Assembly (NCBI RefSeq): GCF_001405015.1
Contig: NZ_CYZX01000021.1
Location: 1-64,000 of the forward strand
Direction: 5' to 3'
DNA from: Clostridium disporicum
Lineage (GTDB): Bacteria > Bacillota > Clostridia > Clostridiales > Clostridiaceae
DNA length: 64,000 nucleotides
In this document: piece after piece, positions 62,429 through 64,000 of the stretch
How the letters are laid out: every line of letters starts with the position of its first letter
Position numbering within the stretch: position 1 is the stretch's first letter
Position numbers and translations under genes: made by a program
The notes under the pieces: generated by a model
Told to the model about the DNA's origin: nothing
Databases searched by the model: none
What the model saw: the letters and a program-made list of their open reading frames with translations, nothing else

Positions 62429-63340
62429 ATGAAGAGAGAAAAGATATTTTACCAATTTTACAAAGCTATTGAAAAGTGTACAGCAATAGGTGCAGATAAG
62501 CATAGTTACAAAAAGAGTGGTTGTGAAAAAATTAAAATATTTAGTTATGAAGATAGACGTAATATAATAAAGGTTACTAGTTTGCTTTGTGATTATTTAG
62601 AAGAGTTCTATCCTGAGATACAGTATATAAAAGATATAAATACGGAACATGTACAAAGTTTCTTTATTGAAAAGGCAAATTACTGTACTAAAAGCACTAT
62701 GAAGAATTATAATTACTGTATTAGGAAGTTAGAGAAAATGGTAAGGCAGGAGCTGCACTTATATGTAAACTATACTAGTAATGTTAAGATACCCAATGTA
62801 AATTATACTGAATTAAGGACAATAAAGATGAGCGATGCCGATTTGCAGATAATAATAAATGAGTGTGATAAGAGCAAAAGTAAAGCTGTAAGTGGAATAA
62901 AAGTAGCAATAATGTTTGGCCTGAGAGTCTCAGAGGTATGTAAGCTTAAAGGAAAGGATATAAGGCTTAATCAAGGAATTATTCATGTCCATGATTCAAA
63001 GGGAAAAAGATGTAGAGATATTAAAATAGAAACAGAAGAACAAAGAAATCTTTGTGAATATATAAAATCTGTAGTTAGTGATGAAGATAGAATATGTCCA
63101 CTAAGAGAAGATACGGTAAATGTAACAATAAAAAGGATGCTATTAAAGAATAAGATAAGCAGATATAAAGACGCAAAGACAGGAATACATTCTATTAGGA
63201 AGGCCTATGCGACAAAAGAGTATGAAGATAATTTAAGGCAATGTACTGATCAAACCAAAGCGTGGAATGATACAGCATTAAAATTAGGGCATAATGAAGG
63301 AAGAACTGCCTTAAAGAATGCTTATGTTAAAGATAATTAA
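62429..63340 (+). CDS. Tyrosine recombinase 3 of the mobile element
   Basis: A 303-residue tyrosine recombinase different in type from the two integrases: no arm-binding domain, but a SAM-like core-binding domain (about 60-130) and catalytic residues in MFGLRVSEVCKL (Arg), SKGKRCRDI (Lys), HSIRKAYA (His-x-x-Arg), LGHNEGRTALKNAY (His and Tyr). More like XerC/D or resolvase-type enzymes. GTGGGTGA precedes the ATG. Could resolve element circles or work on plasmid-type forms. Confidence 0.85.
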   Translation: MKREKIFYQFYKAIEKCTAIGADKHSYKKSGCEKIKIFSYEDRRNIIKVTSLLCDYLEEFYPEIQYIKDINTEHVQSFFIEKANYCTKSTMKNYNYCIRKLEKMVRQELHLYVNYTSNVKIPNVNYTELRTIKMSDADLQIIINECDKSKSKAVSGIKVAIMFGLRVSEVCKLKGKDIRLNQGIIHVHDSKGKRCRDIKIETEEQRNLCEYIKSVVSDEDRICPLREDTVNVTIKRMLLKNKISRYKDAKTGIHSIRKAYATKEYEDNLRQCTDQTKAWNDTALKLGHNEGRTALKNAYVKDN

Positions 63341-63356
63341 ATAAATAGAATAAATG

Positions 63357-63398
63357 AAAAGAAACCTAACATTTAGTTATGTATAGGTTTCTTTTTTT
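63357..63398. terminator. Terminator after recombinase 3
   Basis: 12-bp stem AAAAGAAACCTA/TAGGTTTCTTTT (63357-63368 and 63384-63395) with a 15-nt loop and a T run. Confidence 0.82.
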
Positions 63399-64000
63399 GA
63401 GGAATAATTCTTTTCAATTATACTAATATATTTAATAACTGATTGCTGTATAAAAATATAATTTTGATTATAAAGTGGTATAGAACTTTATATAATATAA
63501 AGAATTTTAAATATTGTTATTAGGATAAAGCCAGAGCTTTAAATATAAAAGGGGAATATATTTAGATATATAATTTATTATAGGAGTGAAATACATTAAA
63601 AGAAAATAATAAAGAGATCTATTTACTCTTTTGCTGGTAGTTAGTAAATATCTCTTCCTGTTAATTTAACAGTGTATATGATAACTAATACATATGTGAA
63701 GAGCCTGAAAAAACAATAAAGCCAGTAATTTAATAAAACGAGTAAGGGGTTAATGCTAGTTAGCCTTATTATTGATGCTTAAAAATAATCTATTGAGAAT
63801 TAAAAATATTGAGAAATATTCCAAAAAGTGTGAATAGCTGATGGATAGTGGGATAGAATATTAAATGTTTTAAAATTAAATCTTTCTTTATTATTTAAAA
63901 TAAGTAGAAAAGGGTTGAGCCTAGAGGCTTGCTCTTTTTCTTATTGTCGAAAAATATTTTTATTTGATTATATAGCTGAAAAACAGATGGTAATACTTTA
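63399..64000. other. Gene-free end of the window
   Basis: About 600 bases with no convincing gene on either strand. It holds a long imperfect hairpin (63612-63656), with GGAGTGA (63583-63589) shortly before it but no ATG at a suitable distance, and a weak terminator-like hairpin GAGC/GCTC followed by TTTTT (63917-63939). It may be an RNA-coding or replication region of the element, or decayed sequence. Confidence 0.45.
63612..63656. repeat. Long hairpin in the gene-free region
   Basis: AAGAGAT and ATTTACT (63612-63618 and 63621-63627, a 2-nt bulge between) pair with AGTAAAT and ATCTCTT (63643-63656) across a 15-nt loop. No T run follows. Confidence 0.55.

Overview
The window is chromosomal DNA of a low-GC, spore-forming anaerobe of the genus Clostridium (sensu stricto, cluster I). 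This is inferred from very AT-rich coding sequence, strong AGGAGG-type ribosome binding sites, and the gene orders spoIIAA-spoIIAB-sigF-spoVAC-spoVAD-spoVAE, gpr-spoIIP-lepA-hemW-hrcA-grpE-dnaK-dnaJ, hinT-rpsU-yqfC-yqfD-pgpH-ybeY-dgkA-cdd-era-recO and dnaG-rpoD. The species is not resolved. No tRNA, rRNA operon, CRISPR array or insertion sequence is seen.

Layout. 0-6.4 kb: a Lon-family protease with a degenerate ATPase, then the sigma-F control operon and the SpoVA channel operon. 6.4-7.7 kb: an ArsR-type regulator with a palindromic operator, a NifX-like cluster-binding protein and a small DUF1540 protein. 7.8-13.7 kb: an iron-responsive block. Four Fur boxes precede three transcription units: DUF3793/DUF2325; two fused ABC exporter-type subunits; and a nitrous-oxide-stimulated-promoter-family protein with DUF454 and a small membrane protein. 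13.8-31 kb: a ComEC-like channel without its nuclease domain, holA, rpsT (opposite strand), gpr, a frameshifted spoIIP copy, an intact spoIIP, lepA, a patatin, hemW and the CIRCE-controlled heat-shock operon. 30-46 kb: a sulfite/nitrite reductase, trmB, an O-antigen-ligase-like protein, RNA-modification genes, rpsU and the era/recO cluster. 46-57 kb: a CcpN-like regulator with ppdK, a CotS-like kinase, dgt, dnaG-rpoD, trmK, a Nif3-like protein and RNase P RNA. 57.8-64 kb: an integrated mobile element abutting rnpB. It holds two integrases on the minus strand, an excisionase, a winged-helix protein, an unknown acidic protein and a third tyrosine recombinase. Its far end is not visible.

The most distinctive pattern lies in the translation starts. 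At three genes (spoIIAA, spoVAE, lepA) the only good Shine-Dalgarno sequence is 28-38 nt upstream of the start codon. In each case a 20-26-nt hairpin lies exactly between them, and removing it gives a normal 10-11-nt spacing. At two other places the 3' arm of a terminator hairpin is also the ribosome binding site of the next gene. The ribosome binding site or start of dnaG and of the excisionase lies in a hairpin. Together this suggests that mRNA folding is used repeatedly here to set translation starts.

Other points worth follow-up are the duplicated and decaying spoIIP, tandem GGGTATAAAA repeats between a CcpN-like gene and ppdK, a terminator-bounded gene-free stretch after rpsU where yqeY would be expected, and repeats and palindromes around the integrase genes. 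All statements come from reading the sequence. No database searches or folding programs were run.
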